From Plantago elongata (lineage: Eukaryota; Streptophyta; Magnoliopsida; Lamiales; Plantaginaceae), in assembly GCA_036897095.1 (NCBI GenBank), contig JAYMSP010002844.1, positions 1 through 22,238 of the forward strand: a stretch of 22,238 nt of DNA, read 5' to 3'. Below the pieces are notes generated by a model. It was not told the origin of the DNA. It saw only the letters and a program-made list of their open reading frames with translations, and did no database searches. Positions 1 through 9,530 of the stretch are shown piece by piece. A program made the translations under genes and the position numbers. Position 1 is the first letter of the stretch; every line of letters starts with the position of its first letter.

Positions 1-111
1 TATGTGAGTTTTGAAAACGTAATTTTCATTAGTCATTAATAATGAATTTTTTAAATTAAATTTATAGTAAAAAAATTCGCTACCCCGACATATATTTCTG
101 CGTCCGTCCCA
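1..111 (+). mobile_element. Probable terminal segment of a hAT-type DNA transposon
   Basis: The stretch from about position 77 to 110 (gctacccc, then ctgcgtccgtccc) closely matches, in the same order, the minus-strand end of the hAT element at 16724-17792 (gctaccc, then ctgcatccgtcccc). The element would run off the left edge of the window. The exact end (110-114) and the target duplication cannot be fixed because the other end is missing. This is an inference from the within-window match. Confidence 0.4.
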
Positions 112-267
112 ATTGTAGTGAGAGATGAAGGCTGTTTTCTGTTTTCGGTTTGGAAGTTTTGTGAGGGTAAAGATTTTTATTCATTATGTAATCTGAAACT
201 TCGAATGCTCCTATGTAATCGTTTTCATGTTTATAATATACTTTTAGCTGTTTAAAAAAAAGGAAAA
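112..267. other. Short intergenic stretch between hAT end and copia element
   Basis: Mixed AT-rich sequence with a T-rich middle. I see no coding frame, RNA gene or repeat structure in it. Confidence 0.5.
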
Positions 268-272
268 GGACC
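268..272 (+). repeat. Left target-site duplication (GGACC) of the copia element
   Basis: GGACC lies directly before the 5' LTR and the same five bases lie directly after the 3' LTR at 6393-6397. Five-base duplications are the rule for Ty1/copia integration, so this fixes both ends of the element. Confidence 0.9.
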
Positions 273-762
273 TATTGGAAAGAAAAGAGTTTTACAGGGA
301 CTACTTATGTAAAACGAAGAAGAGTTGATTGCAAAGAAGAAGAAAGAAAGTGGACTCAACGTGTGAAAAATAGAAATGAGGGACTAAAAGCTGAAGGAAG
401 AAAAGAACGGAGCCAATGAGAACATAACACCAGTCTGTCCAAGCCGTTAAAACCGTTTGGAGCACGGAGACTACGCACACTGGATCATTTCTTCATCATC
501 TTCGTACCATTTCTATGTACGAAGAAATCTGATCCGTCCACTCCATTTTGGCGAAGTTTATCAGCGTCTGTGCTCACGTTTCATTAGGGTTAGATAGCTC
601 AAGCTAGACGGCTACTCTTTGCTTTGTATTTCGATCGATCTTTCTAGAATTTAGGTTTAATTTCCTTCTGCTATTTATATGTCCTGTAGCTCGAGTTTCA
701 TGAACACACTTTCATTCAATACAAATCTTCTTCTTCTTGCTACTTTTCTGAAAGTTTTAACA
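273..762 (+). repeat. 5' LTR of the copia element
   Basis: 490 bp, matching 5900-6392 throughout. It begins TA where the 3' copy has the canonical TG, and ends CA. A TATA-like tract (ctatttatatg) lies near 671-681. The inverted repeat cttcgtac / gtacgaag at 500-507 and 517-524 can form a hairpin and is kept in the other LTR. The 3' part is pyrimidine-rich (ttcttcttcttgc). Confidence 0.95.
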
Positions 763-774
763 TGGCACCAGAGC
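763..774 (+). other. Primer-binding site of the copia element (variant)
   Basis: TGGCACCAGAGC directly follows the CA end of the 5' LTR. The usual plant copia site, complementary to the 3' end of initiator tRNA-Met, is TGGTATCAGAGC; this copy differs at two positions (T to C at sites 4 and 6). Position and overall match leave little doubt about its role; whether the variant is mutation or another primer tRNA is open. Confidence 0.8.
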
Positions 775-872
775 TAAGGTCTTGATCTTTGCTTCTTTAG
801 TCTGTTAACTTGCATAGAAAAGCTTCCCCTTTTCTTCTTTTTTCTCTGCTGCGTTCACTCACCTCACTTTCA

Positions 873-1900
873 ATGGCTTTCTCTGATAACACCAACACTG
901 TCACTCCTCCAACCTTGTTTGTTGATGATCCCTACAGTCCGTTTTAGTTGCACCACTCTGAGAACTCTGTCTCAGGTGGTATCACCCCCATTCTCGATAT
1001 GAACAACTATCACACTTGGTCAAGAGCTTTTCTGATGTCTCTGAAAATAAGAAACAAAGTTGGCTTTGTTGATGGCACAACAAAAATGCTTGAAAAGGAT
1101 GATGCTAATATGAAAGTTTGACAACGATGTAACACTATCATCTTGTCTTGGCTCATTCATTCTATGTCTCCTGAAATAAGGAGTACTATTCTCTATATGG
1201 CTACAACACAAGAATGTTGGGAAAAGTTGAAGGTTCGCTATGCGCAACCAAATGATGTGAGAATTTTCCAGCTGCAACAAGAGCTGAGTTTTATCACTCA
1301 AGGGAATGGGTCTGTGTCTGATTTTTTACCAAACTCACTAGTTTATGGGACGAGTTAAGTGACTACAGACACATACCTGCTAGTGTCTGTGCACAATGCA
1401 AGTGTATCATTGCTAAAATCCAAGAGAAGGCTTTGGATACTGATAAAATATTTAAGTTTCTCATGAATTTGAATGACTCATTTGGCATGATCATTGGTCA
1501 AATCATCACTATGATCCCAAGCCTTCTCTGGACAAGGCTTACTCACTTGTTCTCCAAGAAGAAAGGCAAAAGGAAACCAGGCATCCAGTCACTGCAGTGG
1601 AAACATCAGCCATGAATGTTGGTTTCAAAAGGCAGAAAGAAAAGTTGCATTGTCCCCATTGTCCTACTATGGTTAACCATACTGCAGAAACATATTTTAA
1701 GATCCATGGTTATCCTAACAACCAACCCAAAAGGTCATTTTATGGGCGTGGTGGCTATAGAGGACGTGGTGGTAGAGGCAACCAAGATTCAAGAATTAAT
1801 CAAGTCACTACTGACAAAGGCAAAATTGATATCACTCCTTCAGTCACCAATGATCAGCTGCATCAGCTGCTTTCTATGGCCATGAAAAATGGTATTGCAG
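873..1900 (+). pseudogene. Decayed copia gag region
   Basis: Reading starts at the ATG at 873. The early part carries the gag N-terminal pattern LHHSEN, then NNYHTWSRA and IRNKVGFVDG, typical of plant copia gag (Retrotran_gag_3 / UBN2 type). Stops break it at 945-947 (TAG) and 1119-1121 (TGA, where a Trp codon is expected). A frame change occurs near 1326-1330 in a T run and another near 1510. After these shifts the frame gives KAYSLVLQEERQKE and then a degenerate zinc knuckle near 1650-1720 (CPHC, then NHTAETYFKIHGYP), in which the last zinc-binding Cys of the family pattern is Tyr. A Gly/Arg-rich patch (RGGYRGRGGRG, about 1747-1780) follows, as expected for nucleic-acid binding. It cannot make a full Gag. 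Confidence 0.85.
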
Positions 1901-1984
1901 GCAACAATAAAACTTCTCAGCCTAGCATCTCTAACACTCCAGCTGTAATCAACAATGGGAAAGAACCTGAAGTCAATCATGCAG

Positions 1985-3270
1985 GTACAACTTATAAAAT
2001 CAATTTTATTTTTAATAATGCTAGAGAAACATGGTTATTATATTCAGGAGCTTCCGACCATATTGTCAAATCTGAAAAATAATTTACTATGAATATTAGA
2101 TTCTTAATTTCTTTTGTTCAGTTACCATACTCATCAAAACTTGAAATCACACATATAGGTGATATTAATATACCATGGAAAATAGTACTAACAGATGTAC
2201 TATGCGTTCCCAGTTTCATTGTGAACCTTATATCTGTCAATAAGGTTTGTGCAGACAATGAGATAGCTTTCTTATTTAATAAAAATGATTGTTATATTAG
2301 GCAGAAAAACTTTACCTTGAAAGCTGCATGGATCAAGATTGGGCAGAGTAAAGGCATCAAGGGACTCTATAGCATCAATGAGTTTTGGAATTACCTAAGG
2401 CGCTAGCCATTTCAAGTTTGAAAAGCATGATCTTGAAGCAGATGTAAAAGATCATACTTGGCATTTTAAATTTGGTCACCCTAGCTTAGATAAAATTTAT
2501 GTTATGTCATCCTTGTTTCATGAGATTAGCTGTAACAAGTTATCTTTCTGTGAAGTCTGTCAAAAGGCTAAACAGAAGAAACTCTCTTTTCCCATCAATA
2601 AAACAACTATTACTACTTGTGTACTTAAATCGTTACATTGTGATTTATGGGGACCATATTCTATTGCAACATTAAACAACAACATTATTTTCTGACCATT
2701 GTAGATGATTTTAGTAGGATGACATGAATATACCTACTTAAAAACAAATCAGATACCAATCAAGTACTGATGGACTTTATTATTCTTATACAAAATCAAA
2801 TAGATGTGAAAGTTAAGAAAATCAGAACTGACAATGGTTTAGAGTTTAACATGGATGATTTCTTAACTATTCAAGACATTATACACCAAAAGACATGTGT
2901 TTATACACCTGAACAAAATGGAATAGCTAAAAGAAAGCATCAACACTTGCTAAATTTTACCAGGTCTCTATTGTTTCAAGCTAACTTACCAAAATACTTC
3001 TGGGGAGATGCAGTTTTAACTGCAGCTTTTCTAATAATTAGAATACCTACACCAGTTCTAAAGAACATTTCACCATTTCAGAAATTTTACAACAAGGCTT
3101 CCAACTATAATAATCTAAAAATATTTGGATGCATATGTTTTGCATCTACATAAAAGGTTGGGAGAACCAAGTTAGACCAAAGAGCACAAAAATGCATATT
3201 TACAGGATATTCTGCAAATATTAAAGGTTATAAGCTCTTTGACTTAATAAAAAGAACAACCTTAATTTCT
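1985..3270 (+). pseudogene. Decayed copia protease, GAG-pre-integrase and integrase region
   Basis: The aspartic protease motif reads YSGASDHI at 2041-2064; the catalytic Asp codon is Tyr (tat at 2041-2043) and a stop follows at 2080-2082. The protease C-terminal part (VLCVPSFIVNLISV) is in another frame. The GAG-pre-integrase zinc-binding domain shows WHFKFGHPS near 2459-2485 and CEVC near 2552. The integrase core keeps the first Asp (HCDLWGPY, codon 2642-2644) and second Asp (RTDNGLEF, codon 2830-2832), but the catalytic Glu of the usual ERKH motif is Lys (codon 2929-2931). Further stops lie near 2692 and 2726 and after 3150. Order and spacing match copia pol, and these losses show it is inactive. 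Confidence 0.88.
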
Positions 3271-4596
3271 AAAATGTTGTGTTTATAGAGACTGTTTTCC
3301 CATTTAAAGAAACAAATAATGAATAAAAAGAGATCAGGTTTAATACACCTGATATTTATGAAAAAGAATGGGAAACAACTCAATTCATAGAGGAAATAAA
3401 TCAAAACTCAAACACAATAGATGTTGTAGAGATACATGCCCTGCAGAGTACAGATAGTGATATTGATCACAATGTGTATGAGTCTGACACTGAAACTAAT
3501 GGACAAAATGATATCAAGATTGAAGGACAAGAAATGGCACATAATGCAGACAATGCTACAGATAGTACTGCAGATAATAGTCCAAGAAGAAATGCAGATA
3601 ATAATGAAAATAATCCAAGGACTACAAGAACTGCAAGAAAACTACCAACTAGCTTGGACATTTATCATCACAATGCCAAATGATATGCAATTAAGCTAAA
3701 AGAAACACAAGCTAAATATCCAATACATAATTTTCTAGCATATGATAAAATGTCAGAAGCTCAAAAAACATATGCTACCAATTTATCACTTGTTCATGAG
3801 CCTGAAACTTTTACTGAGGCAATAAAATATAAACACTGGAGAGTGGCAATTTCTGAGGAATTAAAAGCCCTTGCTGAAATAATACATGGACTATAGTGAA
3901 AAGAACTAGTAGAATGAAACCTATTGGATGCAAATATGTATTTAAAACAAAGCTCAACTCTGATGAACAAATAAATAAACATGAAGCAAGATTAGTTGCA
4001 AAAAGATTCACACAAAAATATGGACTAGACTACACTGAAACATTCAGTCCAGTTGCAAAATTGACATAAGTTAAAGTGTTCTTGACACTTGCATCCAAAC
4101 AAAACTGGTTTTTAGCACAACTAGATGTGCACAATGCTTTTCTAAATGGAGATTTAGATGAAGAAATATATATGAATTTATCAGAAGGTCTTTTAATTCA
4201 GGGGGAAACTCATAAAATCATGAAAATTATGTCTGCAGACTAAATAAATCTCTATATGGCTTAAAGCAAGCTTCAAGGCAATGGATCATAGACTAACAAG
4301 CTTCCTCAATGTTAAAGGCTTTACACAATCTAAATCTGAATATTCATTGTTTACCAAAATTCATGCAGATAAAAGTATCACAACATTATTAATATATGTT
4401 GATGATATAATTATTGGAGGACAAAATGAATATGAAATAAATGATATTAAGACAAGTCTTCACTCAGAATTTAAAATTAGAGACTTGAGAAAGCTTAAAT
4501 ATTTTTTAGGCATTGAGATTGCAAGAAATTCTGACGGTATTCATATCTCTCAAAGAAAATATGCTTTAGAGATTGTAGAGACTGCAGGGTTACTTG

Positions 4597-4601
4597 CTTG
4601 T
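4597..4601 (+). repeat. Left target-site duplication (CTTGT) of the solo LTR
   Basis: CTTGT at 4597-4601 is repeated at 5140-5144 on the other side of the insert. Removing the insert and one copy restores a continuous reading frame across the site, so these are a true duplication. Confidence 0.9.
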
Positions 4602-5139
4602 TGTGGGAACATAACTTTCCCACGGTAATTCATAGTACGAATTACTGAGCAATCCATTCGTTGGAACGGCCTCCAAGGTCATCTTGGCACGAATTAAAGA
4701 AGAAGAGAAGGATTCACTTACAAGAGAGAGATGTTCCTGCAAGGTAGTTACGCCTTTTGACGGTGGTTGCACGCTTTTCAATGGTAAAGTAACTTCACTC
4801 ATAATCAACTGTATAATTAGGGTTAAGCCCTAGGGTCATATTTATACTTGCTACCTGACAGAGTATTCCAGGTAGTCAAGAGTTCTAAAGGTAATAAAAT
4901 AAGTAGTAGAGATATGTTGAAATACATAAGAGATCTACTTGCCATATCATCTAGAGAGAATCTAGGAATTCCATGATTACTCTAGATCTCTAGCTCTAAG
5001 AATATGCTAGAAAGATACTAGCGCAATAAATAAAGATATTAGGAGTAATTAGAAGATACTCCATCGATACTGGGTCTCTAGGCGAACTTAGCCACTTCCA
5101 TTAGAGCAGGTAAAGTGGGAAGAAAAACGTCTTCCCACA
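4602..5139 (-). mobile_element. Solo LTR of a second LTR retrotransposon, inserted in minus orientation
   Basis: 538 bp, starting TGTGGGAA and ending TTCCCACA (perfect 8-bp inverted ends of TG...CA type), flanked by a perfect CTTGT duplication. On the minus strand a TATA box (TATAAATATG, plus 4837-4846) lies about 293 bp from the start, followed by a leader, which fits an LTR promoter. No internal region, primer site or coding domain is present, so it is an LTR left behind after recombination. Each end also has a nearby inverted copy of the terminal motif (4617-4623 and 5115-5122), so both ends can fold as hairpins. The open minus-strand frame inside it (to about 4590-4808) is not a gene. A short inverted-end DNA transposon is a less likely alternative. 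Confidence 0.85.
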
Positions 5140-5890
5140 CTTGTAAACTAGTTGTAACTCCTATGGAGCAAAATCTCAAGCTTCTTGTAGATAGTTCAGA
5201 AAAATTAAAAGACCCTACCTTCTATAGAAAGCTAATTGGTAAACTTATTTACCTAACTATCACAAGGACATATTTAAATTATGCAGTTGGAGTACTCAGT
5301 CAGTTCATGGAAAATTAATGCAAGGATCAGTTATCTGCTCTACTCAGAGTAATTAGATATATTAAAGGGAACATTGGTCTATGAATTTTTATGTCAACTG
5401 AAAGAAATTACAGGTTAATCTCTTATAATAATTCAGATTATGATGCTTGTCCCATCACTAGAAGATCAACCACAGGTTATTGTGTATTCATGGGGGACAC
5501 TTTAATCAGCTGGAGATCCAAGAAACAATAGACGGTGAGTAGGTCTAGTGCAGAAGCAGAATATAGAGCAATGGCTTTCACTAGTTGTGAAATTATTTGG
5601 TTAAAATCCTTATTATCTGATTTTGGTGTAAGAACAGACTATCCAGTTACCTTATATTGTGACAATCGATCAGCTATCTTCCTTACAAGGAATCCAGTTC
5701 TTAATGAAAGAACAAAACACATAGAAGTTGATTGTCACTTCATTAGAGAGAAAGTTAGTGAAGGGATCATCAAGGTAGATTTTGTTCCTTCAAAAGGACA
5801 ACTTGCTGATTTCTTGACCAAATCAATTCCATCTGCAAACTTGCATGAAGTTTTAAACAAGATGAATGTAAGAAACATTTACCTTCCTCT

Positions 5891-5899
5891 TGAGGGGGA
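5891..5899 (+). other. Polypurine tract of the copia element
   Basis: The purine run gaggggga sits immediately before the TG that opens the 3' LTR at 5900, the usual position of the plus-strand primer for reverse transcription. Confidence 0.8.
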
Positions 5900-6392
5900 T
5901 GTTGGAAAGAAAAGAGTATTACAAGGACTACTTTTGAAAAAACGAAGAAGAGTTTATTGCAAAGAAGAAGAAAGAAAGTGGACTCAATGTGTGAAGAAAT
6001 AGAAATGCGGGACTGAAAGCTAAAGGAAGAAAAGAACGGAGCCAATGAGAACAAAACACCTGTCTATTCGAGCCGTTAAAACCGTTTGGAGCACGAAGAC
6101 TACGCACACTGGATCATATCCTCATCATCTTCGTACCATTTCTCTGTACGAAGAAATCTGATCCATCCACTCCATTTTGGCAAAGTTTATCAACGGCTAT
6201 GCTCACGTTTCATTAGGGTTAGATAGGCTCAAGCTAGACGGCTACTCTTGGCTTTGTATTTCGATCGATCTTTCTAGAATTTAGGTTTAATTTCCTTCTG
6301 CTATTTATATGTCCTGTAGCTCGAGTTTCATGTAGACACTTTCATTCAATACAAATCTTCTTCTTCTTGCTACTTTTAGGAAAGTTTTAACA
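5900..6392 (+). repeat. 3' LTR of the copia element
   Basis: 493 bp, TG...CA ends, followed by GGACC (6393-6397). It matches the 5' LTR except for about 30 substitutions and a few single-base indels. The LTR hairpin is preserved here at 6129-6136 and 6146-6153. Confidence 0.95.
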
Positions 6393-6570
6393 GGACCGTC
6401 CATACCATAATAAAGAGTTTTGAAAGTCCCCGATAACTTACATAAACATTTAACTTATAAACTAGACAATACGATTTTTTCAAGTGTTCATCCGGCCGGA
6501 CAGGATTGACCCACAAACCTTTTTTTAAACCTCACATAAGTTGTGTCCATCCAAATATGTTGACATTGTA

Positions 6571-6654
6571 CATCAAATTGTCTACGTTTATCATCAAATT
6601 GTCTATATTTATCGTAAAATTATCTATCTTTAACATGAAATTATTAGTCCTAAA
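6571..6654 (+). repeat. 21-bp tandem repeat, four degenerate copies
   Basis: Units start at 6571, 6592, 6613 and 6634. The first two read catcaaattgtctacgttta and catcaaattgtctatattta (each plus t), and the next two are more diverged. The 21-bp period keeps one frame open by chance (6506-6790), which gives a repeating heptad but no gene signal. Confidence 0.8.
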
Positions 6655-7948
6655 ACCCCCTCGAGGAAATATATCCGACCCATGGATCATACTACGTTTC
6701 ACAAAAGACCAAGAATTAAAGATAACTTCACATCACAAGTTTGGTTGCATAATTAGACATCCACAGATTGATTGCACTAAATCTCTATAGACAAATTGAA
6801 GCTACTTGCACTTGTATAATGAACTACTAGACCGATGCATATGTTGTGTTGTTCTCCAACCCATGCCACTTGACATTGTCAATGCAATACTTGATATCCT
6901 TTTCTTGTATTATTAACTACAAGTTGGATGGGGGAATATTATTATACAATATAGTTCCCAACTTGTATTGTTTTAAAGAGGTGGGATAACATTTTTTGTA
7001 CATAAAATTAACTCACGAGCACGTTCCCATATTATTTCGTTTTCACACTTCATGTACACCATGCCAAACCATATTATTAAAAACTTTATCCAGATCAGCT
7101 CTTTTGTCATCATATAGAACCAGGGTGTAACCAACCCATTCCGAAAAATGTAAGTTTCAATTTTCCCTTCACACTTTCACACTTAACTGTAAATGGAAAC
7201 AACTTCGTATAATAGTAATGACTTTATAAAATTAATGATTTTATTATTATTTAGTAAATTTAAAATTAAATACATAATTATTGATAAGATAAATCTCTTA
7301 TTTATAAAAATTAGAACACGTTCCCGTACAAGACGTCAATTGAAATAAACAAACATTTACTAATTGATATAAGTATCATTATCACAATAAAAACCTCCCC
7401 GCTTCCTACATCCTTCATGATCAAGTTTTTTTAATTATGTTTTTGTATTGACACTGTACATACTTAACTTAATATTAACATGTTTTTATATTAGAGATTG
7501 TATTGAGTTATTTGTACTTTTCTTCATTTAAATTTTGAAGGTTTCTTAATATGATACTTGGTGCTTCTTCTAATTATTGAAGAATGATACTTGTTATTTT
7601 GATGTATTAATGGTGCATGTGTAACTGTACATATATAACTAATTTGCTACTTATTTTATTTTTCAATACTTCTATAGTTTTTTTCCCTTTTACAAGTAAA
7701 ATGATTTTGAGTAAGTAACCGAGGCACACTATTATATTAAGACTAAAAACATATTACAAATATAATATAAAACATTAATGATTTTACTAAAATCATATAT
7801 ATATATATATGCTTAGAATGTTTACTATATAATATTAATTATATTATTTACAACATTATATATATACTTAAGTATAAAAATTTGTTTATTTAATTAGTCT
7901 CTCAGTAACACACGTGTATTTAAACACTTTGTGATAGTATATAAAAAC
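6655..7948. other. AT-rich intergenic sequence with a dispersed-repeat copy
   Basis: No gene is visible. The stretch at about 7216-7320 is related to the reverse complement of about 15390-15465 (shared ttagtaaatt, cttatttata and nearby bases), so it is probably a fragment of the inverted-repeat element found at 14635-15571. A simple AT dinucleotide run lies near 7796-7811. Confidence 0.5.
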
Positions 7949-8652
7949 GGTAAGTGCTAAGTTTACGGATTAGACAAGTTGTAATTCGTCTTGGAGAGAA
8001 GGAAATTAAGTTTGTTCGTCTTCATCTGAAGTCAACATGTAGAGAAGGTACGACCCTATAGAAGGTTCGTCGGTAGGGAAATTCCATTAGTAGAGAAGAT
8101 CCGTATCATAAACAAATTAGAGGAAGGGGTTAGACCCTTGTAGACGACCGGTTTGCATAAGACAAAGCGGGTTAGTACTTTACTTGTTTTGAGGCTGAGA
8201 GATCAGGCTCAGACCTATAAAGTTAGAGAGCAGAATATTGAGAGGTAGTTACTTACATTATGGGATGGGGAGTAAATGCCCTCCTATTTATAGTAGAAGA
8301 GTGAGGGGACAAAACTCTGTAAATTCCGGAGATTGATCGGCAAGGCGAGATGTTGACACGTGTTGTTGGATATGGATGGCGCGTGACATTTCTCCGACAT
8401 TCAAGGTTGGGCTTCAAGTGCTCAGGGTCGGACTTAAGTCCGTCCATGATGATCTTCCTATATTGATTAGGGATGTACTTGGGCCTGTACTTGAGGCTTC
8501 TGGGCAGCCCCCAAGTACTCAGGGTCCATCCTTGAGCCTCATGTTCTTCTGTTTAGTTCTTTGTGCCAAACTAGTCACGGATTGGAGTGATGTTCGTCGA
8601 CTTGCTATATCTAATTTGTATTAGATCGGTTGGTTTGTGGAGAGGACTTACA
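7949..8652 (-). mobile_element. LTR-like repeat block, minus orientation, boundaries uncertain
   Basis: This block is less AT-rich than its surroundings. On the minus strand it has a strong TATA box (TATAAATAG, plus 8284-8292) followed by a leader, as in an LTR promoter. The minus-strand start near 8652 reads TGTAAGT, and the other end near 7949 has a near-inverted match (ggtaagt). I found no target duplication, so the ends are provisional. Internal features are the direct repeat caagtRctcagggtc (8415-8429 and 8512-8526) and a perfect 12-bp palindrome ggacttaagtcc (8430-8441). No coding domain is seen. A decayed solo LTR is the best explanation. Confidence 0.45.
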
Positions 8653-8704
8653 CATAAATATCACTTTGTGAATGATTTTATATCATCCACAAATTCATAA
8701 GACA

Positions 8705-9150
8705 TCAGGATTCCCAAAGCGAGGGAAGTACAGAAGAGCCAAAATTGTTTGAAACTACTTTACTAGCTAAGACAATGTGGTAGTCTGTTCCCACAGCGTT
8801 TGGTAAAACTAATAGCAATTGAATGAAAAACACAAGCAATATTCTTGGCTTCTTAGAAGATGTGACCTGCATTAGATAAAGAAGGTGTTGGTGTTCGAAG
8901 TTGGTTAACAACATTAAGGCAATCTCCTTCAATAATCACGTTCTGGACATCAAGATCGCAGGCCATTCGGACCAGAAGATTGCCTATGGCTTCGGCAACC
9001 TCAACACAAGTGATGTGATTGAGCATCAAGTCGGAATTTCTGGCAAGAATTCCTACTCCTGCATTAGACAGATCAGAGCTGACAGGAGCATCGTAATTGG
9101 ATTTTATGAATCCAGCCGCTGGTGGCCTCCAAGGATGTGGCATTGTGGCT
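8705..9150 (-). pseudogene. RNase H-like (RVT_3) domain fragment, LINE type
   Basis: The minus-strand frame from the ATG at 9143 reads HPWRPPAAGFIKSNYDA, then GVGILARNS, a VEVAEAIG block and IIEGDCLNVVNQL. These fit the three RNase H acidic positions (Asp in NYDA, Glu in EVAEA, Asp in EGDC) of the RVT_3 domain that ends many plant L1-type LINEs and 'At1g65750-like' proteins. A stop follows the segment NAGHIF, but the same frame continues into the C-terminal motif SFTKRCGNRLPHCLS (family pattern: R..N..AH.LA) before stopping again. No reverse transcriptase, poly(A) tail or target duplication is visible here, so this is a relic of a LINE or a captured domain. It lies just beyond the 3' end of gene A. 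Confidence 0.7.
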
Positions 9151-9530
9151 GTTGTGTTTCCGGCTGTCTAGGGCTGCTGAACTGAGACTGTGCCACCTTG
9201 TACCTGGATAAAAAGCGAGTTAACAAAACAACGCTCACATTGATCCAAACATTAAGGTTATAGGCGATGTTTGGAGTTAAATATTTTAAGTTTGTAGCGA
9301 AGGATGCACTAGACAATCACCAAAACTTTTTTTAAATGGTATTACATTTTATTAAGGTCTACGAAGTTTCACATAAATGAAATTCTCCAAATGGTAACAC
9401 ACTAACACAACCAATCACATTAATTTTGAGTATAAGAATGAAGATCAATTCAACACAGAAACCATTTACAATTGACAATAAAATACTGGACCAAGAATAC
9501 ATAAATACAAACGATGCTACTGTTTAAGTC
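9151..9530 (-). other. 3' flank of NPF gene A, probable 3' UTR
   Basis: No coding signal. The part next to the stop codon is AT-rich on the minus strand and likely holds the 3' UTR and poly(A) signals of gene A; no perfect AATAAA was found. Confidence 0.4.

Larger units (their letters stand above)
3796..5898 (+). pseudogene. Decayed copia reverse transcriptase and RNase H, split by a solo LTR
   Basis: The reverse transcriptase begins with an ISEELKAL block near 3847 and continues through [22 protein letters not shown] and LYGLKQAS. The catalytic YVDD box is intact at 4395-4406. Stops and frame changes occur near 3895, 4066 and 4210-4290, and after 5315. The solo LTR at 4602-5139 lies inside the thumb region; the flanking frames continue across it. 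RNase H follows, with the block RRSTTGYC near 5461, SRSSAEAEYRAMA near 5538-5576, CDNRSA near 5659 and the terminal ADFLTK near 5806. The last part of the frame runs on into the 3' LTR. The enzyme would be non-functional despite the intact YVDD. Confidence 0.9.
273..6392 (+). mobile_element. Complete, non-autonomous (decayed) Ty1/copia LTR retrotransposon with a nested solo LTR
   Basis: The element spans 6120 bp: 5' LTR (273-762), primer-binding site (763-774), gag, protease, integrase, reverse transcriptase and RNase H remnants in copia order, polypurine tract (about 5891-5899) and 3' LTR (5900-6392). It is bounded by perfect GGACC duplications. Integrase before reverse transcriptase is diagnostic of Ty1/copia rather than gypsy. 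The coding region holds several stop codons and frameshifts and has lost catalytic residues, so it cannot make a working polyprotein. A 538-bp solo LTR with its 5-bp duplication interrupts the reverse transcriptase; without these the element would be about 5.58 kb, a normal copia length. The two LTRs differ at about 30 positions plus a few one-base indels by eye (roughly 94 percent identity), so the insertion is old but not ancient. I cannot assign the copia lineage with confidence. Confidence 0.95.

Noticed and set aside
3467..3661. Minus-strand open frame with a hydrophobic look
   Set aside because: Antisense to repetitive codons between integrase and reverse transcriptase of the copia element.
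4590..4808. Minus-strand open frame after a TATA box
   Set aside because: It lies in the LTR leader region and spans the element end; LTRs commonly show such frames.
6506..6790. Plus-strand open frame with heptad repeats
   Set aside because: Caused by the 21-bp tandem repeat; no gene context.
8376..8624. Plus-strand open frame of about 80 residues
   Set aside because: Inside the LTR-like block and with no domain; the block's promoter signals point the other way.
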